Of a stretch of DNA of 64,000 nt, positions 1 through 11,290 are shown piece by piece. Within the stretch, counting starts at the first letter, position 1; every line of letters starts with the position of its first letter. Under the pieces are notes generated by a model. That model saw only the letters and a list, made by a program, of their open reading frames with translations. It was not told where the DNA came from and ran no database searches. The stretch covers positions 17,870-81,869 of the forward strand of contig JAUCBJ010008412.1 in the NCBI GenBank assembly GCA_032718475.1, read 5' to 3'. The DNA is from Nemertoderma westbladi. Taxonomy: Eukaryota; Xenacoelomorpha; Nemertodermatida; Nemertodermatidae. A program made the translations under genes and the position numbers.

Positions 1-259
1 CTCTTTCACGACCTAAACTTTAATAATTTCCACTAATTCTTCAAATTTTCAGACTTATCATGCCTTTACATACTGTATAAGTATGAGAATTCCCTGTTTG
101 TTTAGGAAACGGACAGGTTTAAGAAACAAACGCAGCGGCACATGTTTAGATACCGAAACTCTTTCACGACCTAAACTTTAATAATTTCCACTAATTCTTC
201 AAATTTTCAGACTTATCATGTCTTTACATACTGTATAAGTACAGTATGAGAATTCCCTA
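1..259. repeat. Partial direct repeat, 158-bp spacing
   Basis: About 95 bp starting ctctttcacgacctaaac at position 1 recurs from position 159, with one substitution and a small indel near its end. The 60 bp between the copies is unrelated to the repeat. The array may begin left of the window. No coding potential is seen. Confidence 0.8.
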
Positions 260-1039
260 GGCCTTTTACAGTATAACGAACACTTACTATACGCATATAA
301 GATTAACCTTAAATATGAACAGAATTGTTTGTGCTACAGACGGTACCCAAACAGGATAATACACATACAGAATAGGGCTCAGATAAACTAGATGATCTGC
401 AAACAAACAAGATATGATATGAATTTCAGGATATGAAAGAAACAGGGCGTTAGACAGACAGATTTAAAAATGGTTTAATCTCTCGATTTCATATGATCTT
501 GTTTGCTAAAAGTCTCATCCACCCACAAACAGTGCCGCCTTATAGTCTATCATACCCTCACCTCACCATCACCAAAAACATGCTGTACGTACGAGCAATA
601 ATTGTGTGGGAAAATGAAAAGTTAACAATAAAATAAACTTATATAAACCTCATTGTAATAATTAAATAACTAATTAAATGTTCTTTCAAAAGGAAAGACC
701 TTATTACATTTACCAACACTCAATGATTCAAATTACAAATTTACATGGATAGATGGAAGCTACTAATGAAATAAATACCAAGTATATTTCAAAACCTCGT
801 TGTTACGGGATTATCACCATATGCAGCACTTCTGAGACCCAAAACCAATGTCTGCTACCTACAAAGGTCAGGGTATCAACCATTAAGGTCCAACCTCGTT
901 AATACCATACAGTAAATGAATTGTGCTTATATATTGATTGACCAGTGTACATACGTAGTAGGACGTGCCGGTGAGGCCCTATGTTATCCTACATGTCAGG
1001 AGACGTTAAACACAGCTCGTTCCTCGTTGTACCCATGTT
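260..1039. other. Non-coding stretch with a dispersed-repeat fragment
   Basis: No gene is seen. The part from about 340 to 620 resembles 53668-53960 in the same order: both carry gacggtacccaaacagga, then a tagtctatca block, then acgtacgag followed by a gtgggaaaa-type block. This suggests one poorly conserved interspersed repeat family. The remainder is AT-rich and unassigned. Confidence 0.45.
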
Positions 1040-1222
1040 TCCATTCTTGCCGATTAGTGGAATGGATACTTCGCTATTAGTTACCAACATAGACTCGAGT
1101 TCGATCCCGGCCACTTACAATCATCAATAACTTAGAAGCAATAGTTTTATACAGAGATGAAGTAGGGGCTACATTTAATACAACAAGATATTTGCAGCAT
1201 GCCGATCCTAGTAGTAGTATAC
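1040..1222 (+). mobile_element. tRNA-derived SINE-like element with an RTE-type 3' tail
   Basis: Seen: a B-box-like motif, gagttcgatcccgg (about 1092-1105), follows an A-box-like tagtggaatgg (about 1056-1066) at roughly tRNA spacing. The 3' end is identical over 26 bp to the 3' end of the RTE LINE that finishes at 10225, including gccgatcctagtagtagt. Known: SINEs commonly borrow the tail of the LINE that mobilises them. Inference: this is a SINE partner of that RTE. The 5' boundary is uncertain. Confidence 0.55.
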
Positions 1223-1421
1223 ACATTTGACATTACAAATAATACGTATCCAATGTAATTTTACCATTGCATAATTAAATAAAGCGGATATTAAATAAAT
1301 AATTTTCAAAAACTTGGAATGTTTAATTTCGAAGTCAGGTTATTGCACACTTACTGTAAAGTTAAAAGACAAAAAAGTAACTTTATGCCGCGATACCGGA
1401 ATATACAGTTAGTGTCAGGTA

Positions 1422-1582
1422 CCCCCCCCCCCCCCCCACAATTTTCTATAAATTAATGTGATTGCATGAAATTTGAAACCTTGATCATAACCTAGACAAT
1501 CTTAGATCAGTAGATTCTGGCAAACTTAGATCTGGTGAACTTAGAACCGGGTGAACTTAGAACCGGGTAAAGTTAGATCCCG
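1422..1582. repeat. Poly-C run and short imperfect tandem repeat
   Basis: A run of 16 C lies at 1422-1437. From about 1498 to 1582 the words gaacttagaaccgggt and close variants (gcaaacttagatctggt, taaagttagatcccgt) recur about four times with a unit of roughly 16 bp. No coding function is apparent. Confidence 0.65.
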
Positions 1583-1611
1583 TGGAAATGTACTATGAAT
1601 TTTCAACAGGG

Positions 1612-2041
1612 AATATACTGTAGTAAAATACTACAGTTCAATTTATTTTGTAACACTATATCGCTCTGTGTTTTATTAACAAATTAAGCAACAAAAAATA
1701 GGCATACCAATTTAAGAATCAAAATACGTATTCGTGGGAATGCTATTTATTGATTTAGAAAAATTTAATAATTATTTATTACATGGGAAAAAAAGTAAAA
1801 ATTTTTTTAATTATTCTCGAGGCATTTTATTTACCGAGTGTCAGCGAGGTTAATAAAGGGTCGAGAGAATATTGAAAAAAAAATGTTCTACGTTTTTTTC
1901 CCATGTAATACGTAATTTTATTTCAAATTGGTACCTTTTTTGTTGCTAAAATTCTGTAATAAAACATAGCGATATACTACAGTATAGTAGGCCTAGTGTT
2001 ACAAGATTAATTGAACTGTAATATTTAACTACTGTATATTG
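1612..2041. mobile_element. Fold-back (long inverted repeat) element
   Basis: The left arm (about 1612-1800) and right arm (about 1885-2041) are inverted copies. The outer ends aatatactgtagtaaaata and aatatacagtagttaaata match, as do the ctacagttcaatt, ttgtaacacta, tatcgct, ttttatta and ttacatgggaaaaaaa blocks. The right arm carries an extra segment of about 18 bp that includes taggcctac. The central loop (about 1814-1876) reappears in reverse at 2499-2562. No ORF is present. It looks like a fold-back or MITE-like DNA element; the superfamily cannot be assigned. Confidence 0.75.
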
Positions 2042-2339
2042 CTTCCATAGTTACTACGATTCATATTATTGTACTCATCAACTCCTGATGCTGCCTTACT
2101 TAATGTTAAAATAATTTTAATGTTCTCGAATATTTATTACGTAACTGGAGAGCCACAACAACATAATCCAATATTGGATATTGACTTCTGTTTTGGAGTA
2201 CGCCGAGCAGACAATAAAGTTGCAATAACTTTTGAGTGTTTGAATGGACTTGCTCAAATTACTTGCAAACCTTTTCTACGTCGATGCTCTTTCAATATAT
2301 GTAATAAAATTTAAGAAATTCCACCAAAAATATTTTGCT

Positions 2340-2600
2340 TTACTTTTTTCCCCGGGAAAAAAGTAAAATCAATGCAATCCTATGGGTTACTTTTTTTCCC
2401 TCGGGAAAAAAATGAAACTTTTTCTCCCGATTTTTGGGTATAGGCCTATTCGAGCGAAAAAGTAACAATTTAAGAAAAAAAATAATTACTATTGTTTCAA
2501 TATTCTCTCGACCCTTTATTAACCTCGCTAGCGCTCGGTAAATAAAATGCCTCGAGAAAAGTAAACAAATAGTAATTATTTTTAAATATTTCAAATACAT
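2340..2600 (-). repeat. Partial inverted copy of the fold-back element core
   Basis: About 62 bp at 2499-2562 is a near-perfect reverse complement of the loop of the element at 1612-2041 (differences around the cagcgaggt segment). The flanks hold three copies of a ttttttccc/gggaaaaaa motif that also occurs in the neighbouring arms. It is non-coding. Confidence 0.7.
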
Positions 2601-4200
2601 GTACTATGTTTCTGTTTTTGAATTCTACTGTATGTTCTAGAATATTCCGCGGCAAAAAAACATAGGCCTATATAGATTTTTTATGGTACCGGTAACTAGT
2701 ATTTTTGGTCAAGTTATTGTTTTAAAAATAAACATTTTTACAACATATTGTACAGTATGCGATATTATTGTGGCGTACGCCAGTTATGGACATTTACAAT
2801 GTTATTGTTTACGTGGTTGCCGGGCAACCACCAGATATACAGAGTTATCTGAGTACTGACTGACGGACAGGCAGCTGATAGAAATTAACCGTATCCTACC
2901 GGTACTGCTGCACTGTCTGACTTTATCGAATATGAATACGAAAATATAATATCGTTCAACTACACACAATATTATGTTTGCGAATTAGCGTGACGCTAAA
3001 TTATAAATTATTTCCAATAAAATAGCTACTATTTAAAATACTAGCTATCGTGAAAAAATAATTTTTCCCACAATGTAGAATATGTTCTGAAACATTATTC
3101 CTTAAAAAAGCTGCAATTTTTTTGATCCCTACTTTTGCATAAACATTAGCTAATTCAAAAATACTACAATAGCTACTAACTAATTGTTCCGGTTGAATGA
3201 CAGAATTACTCAAATACATTATAATGATGCTTAAGGTAGCTTTCCTTTACATCCTGACCGGGTAAACGGTCTGGCAACACTTTCATTATCAGTCCAGCCC
3301 AAGGCATCCTTTAATACAGGCCATGCAGCCGAGATTTCGGGTAAATTAGCATAGGCTGAAAGTTTTATAGTTAGGCCTACTTATCATGAGATTTTTTTGT
3401 TCTAGAACAAATATATTACCTCCTGTCAGTAAGATGGTAGCTAGTAATTTTTATTTTTGAGTTAGCTAGTACTTTTTATATGCTTTTAAATAATAAAACT
3501 TCTCTATAAAATTATGAACGTCTTTTTGTTTGTTTGTCAGCTAAAGGCTTTCAAGCGGGAACAGTTAAAATTATCGGTAACTGCATTGGTTTATTGCGTA
3601 ATCCTGGGAGTAATCTGGTCAAAAAAAAATTTCATTTCCGTCAAGTTTAGCAAACGTAGAAATCGTCACCTTCAAGGCAGAACCCCCAGTCGATTTTTGT
3701 CGTTCTGAGATAATCGATAAAAACTGTTTATTTTTTAGAGAGATGCCTCAGTTTACTTGTTATTGTGATTTTTGACATCCAAATAATCTACAGTAGAATT
3801 CATATAACTAAACTTTCAATTTAATTTAGAATCACCATTGAAATATATTGCGGTTTTATTGTAAAATTTCTGACTTGGGTGCATCTGCTTGCTGTGCAAA
3901 AATCCGGCTGACACTAAGTTGCACTTCAAATTTTGCCCCGGCATTCCCCCATGCACGACTGACCTTCGATGCGCTCTTTTCCTTCTCACCCTGGGTCTCC
4001 CCAAATAATTATTTTTTATCACTGTTTGCCATATTTTAATCGCCTTATATTTTTCTGCCACTGTATATTTAAATTATACGAATTCATACGTAGGCTACTT
4101 TCTGTATTGTATATAATTATCTTACTCGTATGAGTGTTTCCCTGTTCTCTATTTGTATTATTATTTAACTAATATTCCGTATGTTATGGGATTAAAAGAA
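2601..4200. other. AT-rich non-coding stretch with a MITE fragment
   Basis: No gene is recognisable; the short open frames have no family features. About 3805-3885 (tttagaatcaccattgaaat, then a ttgcggttttattgtaaaa block) is a partial copy of the terminal repeat of the element at 4201-4600. The rest is unassigned. Confidence 0.5.
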
Positions 4201-4600
4201 ATTCATTGTGTCAAAAATTCATTGTGTCATAACTAAACTTTCAATATGATTTAGAATCACCATTAAAATATATTGCGGTTTTATTGTAAAAATTCTGACT
4301 TATGGTGTTTTGCCAAAATAAGGGGGAACACCGTTTTCTGATATATGTAATAATAATAATAATAATTAAAATATTTATATAGCGCCTTTCCTAAATTAAG
4401 AGCAAGGCCTCACTCAGCCTTGCTCTTATCCCGTAACTATACGATAGTTACGGGGTTTTGCCTAGAAAACAACGTATCCCCAATTTGGCAAAACACCATA
4501 AGTCCGAATTTTTACAAAAAAACCGCAATATATTTCAATGGTGATTCTAAATCAAATTGAAAGTTTAGTTATGACACAATGAATTTTTGACACAATGAAT
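4201..4600. mobile_element. MITE with long terminal inverted repeats
   Basis: Both ends start attcattgtgtcaaaaattc and are inverted copies for about 120-135 bp (4201-4335 against about 4470-4600), including the ttgcggttttattgtaaaa and ttttgccaaa segments. The centre has a TAA/TAATAA run and a ttatatagcgcctttcc stretch. No transposase is present, so it is non-autonomous. The flanks show no convincing target-site duplication, and the superfamily is left open. Confidence 0.75.
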
Positions 4601-5302
4601 TATATATCAAATAATAGCCAAGGCGTATCGTACGTCCTTAATAATTTAGTGCGTAGTGCGCACGTAATTACATGTGCGCATTTGTTATTAGCTAATACGT
4701 GCTCTCTAACATGTTAACTAGCACATGAGCAGGTGTTACCTGTAAGTATTACCTGTGAACGCAAAAATAACAAATAAGCACATACATTATAGCTAACACA
4801 CTTGCGCACATGTTGAAAATTTTTGAATTCAAAATTCTAAAGGGCTCCATAAGTTTTTGATATTTTGGTATTAATTGCTTCTAAAATAAGTACGGGACTG
4901 TAGTTAGAATCATGTACAGTATCAATACAAATTGAACAAAATGTAGCCAAATGCAGAACTATAAGAACAAAATTTAGATTCAAGCAAACGGAACTCTAAG
5001 TACAAAATATAGTCATGGGTGGTACTCTACAGTAACAACAAAGTCTAGCTACAGGGTTACAGCTACGTTAAAGTGAAAGCAAAGTTAACTTACTGTACAG
5101 TACGTCATAACGAAAAACTAAAGACTGTTATTTCTACAGTACGTGGCCACATTTTGAACAACTCTATCAGCAACTTAGTGAGCATGTCAGGATGCTGATC
5201 AAGTTGCTCTATGTAAACGCGAAGTTTGTTGCTGTAAAAGATGCCTCATATAACGGAGACTAAAAGTCAATGTTACTCAAATTAAGTTGCTACTGTAGTG
5301 TA
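4601..5302. other. Non-coding stretch, nothing recognised
   Basis: About 700 bp of AT-rich sequence with no ORF, RNA gene or clear repeat. Words such as gcgcacatg and tacctgt recur locally but form no regular array. Confidence 0.4.
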
Positions 5303-5406
5303 TAAAAATAAAAAGGGTGCTAAATGAAGAGGTGTAAAAAGGGTGGGTTAACGTTAAAACCATTAAATGATTAAAAATTGTTAAAAATTGTTGGTTCCAA
5401 TATTAA
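5303..5406 (-). repeat. Penelope-like element terminal repeat, left copy
   Basis: It carries gggtgctaaatgaagaggtg followed by the ccattaaatgattaaaaatt block. It is an inverted match of about 100 bp to 10503-10606 with only a few differences, consistent with a pseudo-LTR. Confidence 0.8.
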
Positions 5407-5814
5407 GTCGTTGAATTAGAAATTTACAAATAAAAGTGAGGCTGGTAAAAGGCTAAAAAAAAATCTAAAAAATGTTGGTTCTGAAATAAAAAATCATTAA
5501 AATATATATTTAAAAGAATACCTAAGCCATGAGCTGCATAAAATTGAGGGGGATAAAAGGACACATATTACTGTTACTAAATAAAAGGAATCCCTACAAG
5601 ATTACATATTACAATTTTAAAAAAAAAAATTTGTTTTGGTATTTCCTATTGAATACTAATATGTTCGGCTATAGTACGTACATTACAGCTGGCTGACACA
5701 ATGTATATTACAGCAAGTAGAGCGTACTGCACAGTTAATTAATTATTAGAGGTGGTGTGAGTTTGTTACATCCAAATGTTAGGTGGGGGCGAGCCATCGG
5801 GTCGAAGTTTCATT

Positions 5815-6470
5815 CTATAGAAGTGGTACCAGTTTATTGAGAGGTGGGCAGTGGCAATTAATAAGCAATGCTTCAGTATGAATACGACGCTGGTGGTTAC
5901 GAAATTGCTGGACGCATGTTACTTCGTAATTATTACAGCTACTGAAATGTTGATGCAATAGCACCTCCGGGTCAGTTGTTGTCACAGTACATACCGGCTT
6001 GTTGATCTTTATTGCCTTATCCAGAGCTTTCCTGTAGCTGTTGATGTTCTCCCGATGTTTATTGAGCCTCTTGTGCAGACGTTGTTCAGTTTGACCGAGG
6101 TAGTATTGATAGTGGTGAGTTTTACATTTAATGATATAGAGAATGTTGCTGGATTTACAATCAAACCTCCCGATGATTGGCTCGCCGCATGGTGTCTCTT
6201 TCATATCCGTAATTGCCAAGCAGGTGAGGCAGCGGGGTTGCAAACATGGATGGTTACCTTGAGCTGTTTGTGGTTCCTGTTTGCGTATTATAAGCTTTCC
6301 CAAAGTAGGTGCATTTCGTGGGACAGTTTGTAATGTTACACCAAGGTGCTGAACTCGTCTGTTATGCCGACGCACAACTTTGCTGAGGGTAGGGATAAAT
6401 TGTGGTGTCGTTGACAGATAGAAACGTTGGGTAGGAGGTTTTATGTTGTTTTGTTGATTGGTATGGCTTG
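5815..6470 (-). pseudogene. Penelope-like element C-terminal half: linker and GIY-YIG endonuclease
   Basis: This frame codes for the endonuclease end of a Penelope-like polyprotein, which nicks target DNA for target-primed reverse transcription. A cysteine motif (CLQPRCLTC) is followed by the GIY-YIG core: LYIIKC, then YYLGQT about ten residues later, then the basic KRLNKHREN helix. The first methionine (ending at 6375) is not a real start. The frame stays open to 6470, where the RTE LINE interrupts it, and continues in the same phase from 10226. The stop lies near 5815, followed by about 400 bp of AT-rich 3' sequence to the terminal repeat. It is called a pseudogene because the protein is split and the RT is largely missing. 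Confidence 0.85.
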
Positions 6471-6481
6471 GTGAATGCGGA

Positions 6482-7226
6482 GGTCAGGTCAGGTATTCTA
6501 GGTCATTGATCAAGAAAACTTGCCACCTCCATGCAGCATAAAGGAGGTGCCACCTGTAGCTGCATAGACCCTCTTACTAGGGCAAATCTGGTCCTGTAAC
6601 TAGGACCCCCTTCGTTCTGGGATAAGGACGCCCTTGGTCCTGGATTAAGGACCCATATACTTGGCTGCAGGGGTATATGGCCTGACGAGGCAGATGGTGA
6701 TCTACCAATGGCTGGTCGGGAGTAGAGTGTTCTCATGTCTACTCTGAGAGCACTTCACTGCGACCTGCACCTGGCAGCAAGGGTACGGGGCATGACACAG
6801 CAAATGAGCTGCAACAGCCAATGGTGGGTCATGAGCGCCATAGTAGATATGGGTGATGGGCCTCATATCGGACTCCATTGCGACACCAACCCTGTGGAAT
6901 GGCAAACCAGGGTGTGGTACCAGAGCTGACTCGGCAAAAAAGCACCCCCCAACCCCCACTATGGATTACATTAGCAATGCGGAGGTCCGGCCACTAGAGG
7001 CCAGTGGAATTACCGTACACAATCGGCCTCACAGGCGTCAGTTAACTCCTGACTGGCTGCCTGTCTCACCCCCTACTGGAGAGAGAACAGCCAACAATTC
7101 TTTGAGTCCCTTTCCTGATGACCTTTCTGGCCCAAACCCTGGGTCACCAGGGAGGCCAGATTGTGATGGGGAGAGGGGTTCTGGATTGGAGGCTACTCTC
7201 ATGTTCCACCCCGACCAACAAAGCCA
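6482..7226 (+). other. 5' untranslated region of RTE LINE copy 1
   Basis: Lies between the target duplication and the main frame. It includes a local inverted pair (ccacctcc...ggaggtgcc, about 6521-6550). An open frame (about 6962-7233) runs into the start of the main frame but has no recognisable domain; it might be the remains of a small ORF1 or of the ORF2 N-terminus. Confidence 0.5.
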
Positions 7227-10187
7227 TTGGTGAATATGAGGCAAGTCAGTAGACTAGCCTCAGTAAACACCCTAACACTCGGGTCCCCAATGCGACAAGG
7301 TGAGCTGACTGCCTTGGCAGATAAGCTTTCTCTTAGCGCAGTGGGTGTTCAAGAGCACCGAATGCAGACTGGACAGACTGATGAGGTTCTGATTAAGGAC
7401 ATGGGGGGCGGTTGGCAACTCGCCCTCGCGTCAGCAGATGATAGTGGCAATGGTGGAATTGGTCTATTGATGAATCCAACTGCACATGCAGCATTGGACA
7501 AAATAGACCAAATCTCTAACCGCATCATCCGTTGCCACTTCTCATGTTCTGGAAGACTGGCTAAGAAGTTTCCTAAGGTGGTTCTGATTGTGTGCTACTC
7601 TCCAACTAGTGTTGCCCCTGTAGAGGAGGTGGAAAATTTCTACCACAATCTACAAGCAGCTACTGATGGAGTGGATCAGCATGCATTCTTAACATTCCTG
7701 GGAGAGTTTTATGCAAGTCTGCATCAATCACCTTCATCGCCCTGGGTCTATAGCAATAGTGTTAACCGAAATTCTGTCCATCTTCAGGATTTTATCTCTG
7801 GAAATGGATTGTTTTCGGCCGGAACCCAGTTCAAGAAGCGAACTGGAAAGCTATGGACTCATAGTGGACCCAGTGGTCACAAGTCCCAGATAGACCATAT
7901 TGTGTTTCGTAGGAAATACAGGAGCTCTATACAAGACTGTAATGCATTTACACTTCGACCCTTCTCCAGTGATCATCGCCTTATTGTGGCCAAGGTAAGA
8001 CTTAGTCTGCGTGCTAGCAGAACAACGAAATCTGCCTTGCCGCGGCATGACTGGTCCTCTCTGTTGCAACAGCCAAGTGTGAGATCCAGCTTCACACTAC
8101 AGCTGAGCAACAGGTATGAGGCTCTTGCCTCTGAGGCGGCAGATAACTGTGAGGGCTATACTGCCTTTACAGAAGCAGTTAAGTTAGCAGCTGCAGAAAC
8201 AGTTCCTGTATACCCTCGAAACAGGAAAAGGGCCCCCTGGACTGACAACAAAATTCAGAACTGCCGAAATGACCTTCATAAGGCGCAGAAAGAGTCCCGA
8301 CACAAACAGACTACAGCGGCCAAGAATGCAGTTAAGGCTGCACCTAGGTCCCTGAACAGGCAGTACTCTGTTAATCTACAGGAGCTAATAAACCAACAGA
8401 TTGATGCAATCAATGATGCTGACGACAGCAGGCAATCATCCCAGGCATGGAAATCGATCAATTTGCTTACTGGGCGGAAAAGCCAACCAACCACCAAGGT
8501 TAAGGGTGAATCACCAGCCGATCGCCTCAATGGTTGGAAAGCCCACTTTGAAAAGCTCCTCAATAATGACAGGGTATTGCCTGATAACTTTATAGAAGTA
8601 AAAGTGTCCGAGTCTGTACTCCCAGATATTCCCACTGGCCATATCTCCTTTGCAGAAGTGAAGGCTGCTGCAAAGAGCATTAAGACCAATCGTGCCAGTG
8701 GAGTAGATGGTGTTCCCCCTGAGGTCTTTAAAATACCTGAGTGTTTAAAGCTCATATATCCCATCATAGTAGACATGTACCGAACAACAAGAGTCCCACA
8801 AGAAGTGAAAACAAATAAGTTGGTGCCAGTTCCCAAGAAGGGCAACCTAACACTTTATGGTTCTTTTCGGGGAATCTCATTGATCACGATTGCTGCTAAG
8901 CTATACAATTGAATTCTATTAAATCGCATCAGGGATCCCATTGAGAGACTGCTCCGTGGAAATCAGAATGGGTTCCGTAAAGGTCGTGGGACCATGGAGC
9001 CCATTTTGGCACTTAGAAGGATAATTGAAGAATTATCAAAAAAGAAAGACAGGCATCTGGCTGTTATCTTTGTTGACTTCTTCAAGGCCTTTGATTCAGT
9101 CTCTCGCTCACGTATGTTCAGCATACTTTCATTATATGGGATTCCTGATGAAATTATTGCAGCAATCAGATCAGTATACGATGGTTTGACAACATTTGTG
9201 TCTACTGTTGACGGTCACACATAACCTTTTGAAGTGTTATGGGGCGTCCTCCAAGGAGACACACTTGCACCATTCTTGCTCATTATTGTGGTTGACTACG
9301 TTCTACGCATGTCCTTAGATCATTATAATGATGATGGGGTGATGATAACTCCACCTACTGGCTCCAGAAGTCGAGGAAATCCTGCCAAGTACCTAACTGA
9401 TCTAGACTTTGCTGATGACTTAGGAGTACTCTCAGAATCATTAGAGGGAGCCCAACGGCTCCTCAGCTCATTAGAACATGCTGCTTCTAGTGTTGGTCTT
9501 TTTATTAACTCCAGAAAGACCAAAATTCTGACAGTTAACTTTGAAAGTCCTCAGCAAGTCTCTGATCGGATGAGCATAAGCTCAAAGGATGGTATGCTTG
9601 AGCATGTGGACGACTTCTGTTACCTGGGATCATGGATCCGGAAGTCAGGTGAGGACCTTCGAATACGTAAGGGAAAGGCATGGGCAGCCTTGAATAGGCT
9701 TTCCAGGATTTGGAAGTCACCGAGAATTAATCGGAAACTTAAGGTCCGTTTATTTAGAGCAGCAGTAGTTCCAGTACTCCTCTACGGGAGTCCATGCTGG
9801 GCTCTAACTGCTGAGGACACCAAATCTCTGGATGGCACATTCACAAGAATGCTACGCCGGGTTCATTGTGTCAAGAACAATGCACACATCTCCAACCAGA
9901 CACTATATAACATTGGAGGTGTCTCATTGGTTCCCCCAAGCTTGACACTAGAACAAAATCGCCTCCGCTTTGCAGGACATTGCTTTCGCCGTGAGGACCA
10001 GCCAGTGCATAATCTTGTACTTTGGCAGCCTCATGGAGTGAATAAGCATGGTGGACAGCCCATGTCTTTCTTGAGACGCATCTTAAAGGACACTGGCCTT
10101 GAAGATGCGGATGATCTAGCAAATGTCATGGGTGATAGGGAGTTGTGGCGGTGCAATTTTGTTGATAAGCCGGCACAGCATTCTTAA
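7227..10187 (+). pseudogene. RTE LINE endonuclease/reverse transcriptase, two nonsense codons
   Basis: One reading frame of about 987 codons encodes an APE-like endonuclease followed by RT. Endonuclease signs: QEHRMQ near the N-terminus and SDHRLIVAKV near residue 250. The expected GDFN motif reads GEFY, which probably inactivates the nuclease. RT signs: FVDFFKAFDSVSR (motif A), LQGDTLAPF (motif B) and FADDLGVL (motif C), with catalytic aspartates kept. Two in-frame stops break it: TGA at 8910-8912, where copy 2 has an Arg codon, and TAA at 9222-9224, where copy 2 has Glu. There is no frameshift. Except for these stops the copy is well preserved, so the insertion seems fairly recent. Confidence 0.9.
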
Positions 10188-10225
10188 AAATGCAGCTGCA
10201 ATGCAGCATGCCGATCCTAGTAGTA

Positions 10226-10484
10226 GTGAATGCGGAAAGTCCTGATCGTGTTCGGCGGCAGTGAATGTTGAACATTGGGGTGGGTCCCACGCATACAAAC
10301 TTAAAAGGAAGTTCAAGGGGTATCCTCTGAGTTTACACTTTTCGAGATATAAATGCCTTTGTTGTTTGAAATGATTTGTTGAATCCGTTAGTCGGCGAAT
10401 GCGCAGCAGTTCAGCTCGAACTATGGCTAGCAAGGATGGTTTGTGGTGGAAGCTTGAGTATGCGATGGGTGGTTTATTAGACAT
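10226..10484 (-). pseudogene. Penelope-like element reverse transcriptase C-terminal fragment
   Basis: The minus-strand frame encodes the RT thumb end and linker of a Penelope-like element. Recognisable pieces are HHKPSLLAIVRAELLRIRRL and the KCKLRGYPLNFL segment, which match the conserved RT-to-linker region of this class. It starts only about 20 bp inside the terminal repeat, so the catalytic palm is missing. At 10226 the frame passes into the RTE target duplication and resumes beyond the LINE at 6470 in the same phase. Confidence 0.8.
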
Positions 10485-10502
10485 TGGTTTCCTATTGTAT
10501 AA

Positions 10503-10606
10503 ATAATATTGGAACCAACAATTTTTAACAATTTTTAATCATTTAATGGTTTTAACGTTACCCACCATTTTTACACCTCTTCATTTAGCACCCTTTTTAT
10601 TTTAAT
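10503..10606 (+). repeat. Penelope-like element terminal repeat, right inverted copy
   Basis: It is the reverse complement of 5303-5406 with few differences; ggaaccaacaatttttaaca marks its inner end. With the left copy it forms an inverted pair about 5.2 kb apart. Confidence 0.8.
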
Positions 10607-11290
10607 TTTTAAATTTTTAACAGTTGAACGTCTAATACCTTAACAACACATGTAGTCTACATTTCTATCTCTAGGCTTACATACAGTATTATGATAAATC
10701 TAAATATGTTAATCTAATACATCCTATCATACTGTCTATATCGGAATTTGGTGGCATAATAATTGGTTGTACCGTAAGTTAAATTTAATATTATGGTTTA
10801 GGTTTAGAAATTGTGTTTTAATGTTATTTTAATTTATTTACTGAAAACGTCCGTGAGGATGAAATGGCCAAATAAATAGAAACTGTTTTTGTTAACCGTG
10901 GCATTAGACCCTTTCTACAGTCATTATCCCTGAAGTTATAATTATGGATACGCCACGAACGGCATCATTTCGACTTCTTTCCAATTTAAATATTGTACAT
11001 GTACAGTGCTGTAGTTTGAAGCTGCTAAAGTATGTATAGGCTTTTAGTAAGAACTACTTCAGTCAAAATGTTTCACTTTCTATTGTGCTTTCTAACTGTT
11101 ATTAAATTACTGAAATAAAATATTTTTTGTCTAGGGGGGAGGGGGGGTGGTATAAATTTACGAAAAAAAAATTGTTGTGACAGAGGGGGGGAGGATTCGA
11201 GCTTGCGTGACACTTTGTGACAGAGGGGGGGGGGGGGGGGTCAAAATACTGGAAAATTGGCGTAACATACTGTACTTTATGAACGCCCCC
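10607..11290. other. Non-coding stretch with G-rich runs
   Basis: No gene is seen. Three G-rich runs lie at about 11136-11150, 11185-11193 and 11225-11240. Two of them follow the word tgacagag, which suggests a short degenerate duplication. The rest is AT-rich. Confidence 0.45.

Larger units (their letters stand above)
6482..10225 (+). mobile_element. RTE-clade LINE, near full length, copy 1
   Basis: The element is bounded by an 11-bp direct repeat, gtgaatgcgga, at 6471-6481 and 10226-10236. It has a 5' region of about 740 bp, one long APE-type endonuclease plus RT frame (7227-10187), and a very short 3' UTR ending gccgatcctagtagtagt. The compact layout and microsatellite-like tail are typical of the RTE clade. 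It is inserted into the Penelope-like element in the opposite orientation to that element's coding strand. A second, shorter copy lies at 36744-38747. Confidence 0.9.
5303..10606 (-). mobile_element. Penelope-like retroelement, split by an RTE LINE
   Basis: Seen: about 100 bp at 5303-5406 reappears inverted at 10503-10606. Between them, on the minus strand, are the end of a Penelope-type reverse transcriptase (10226-10484) and a GIY-YIG endonuclease region (5815-6470). The two coding parts are separated by a LINE at 6482-10225 flanked by the 11-bp duplication gtgaatgcgga. Known: Penelope-like elements join RT to a GIY-YIG endonuclease and often carry terminal repeats in odd orientations. Most of the RT domain is absent, so this copy was 5'-truncated before the LINE arrived. 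Confidence 0.85.

Noticed and set aside
6055-6333. Plus-strand frame opposite the GIY-YIG region
   Set aside because: Antisense shadow of the Penelope-like coding strand, with no family features.
8276-8845. 189-codon minus-strand frame inside RTE copy 1
   Set aside because: Antisense shadow of the endonuclease/RT frame; the same shadow appears opposite copy 2 (38000-38665).
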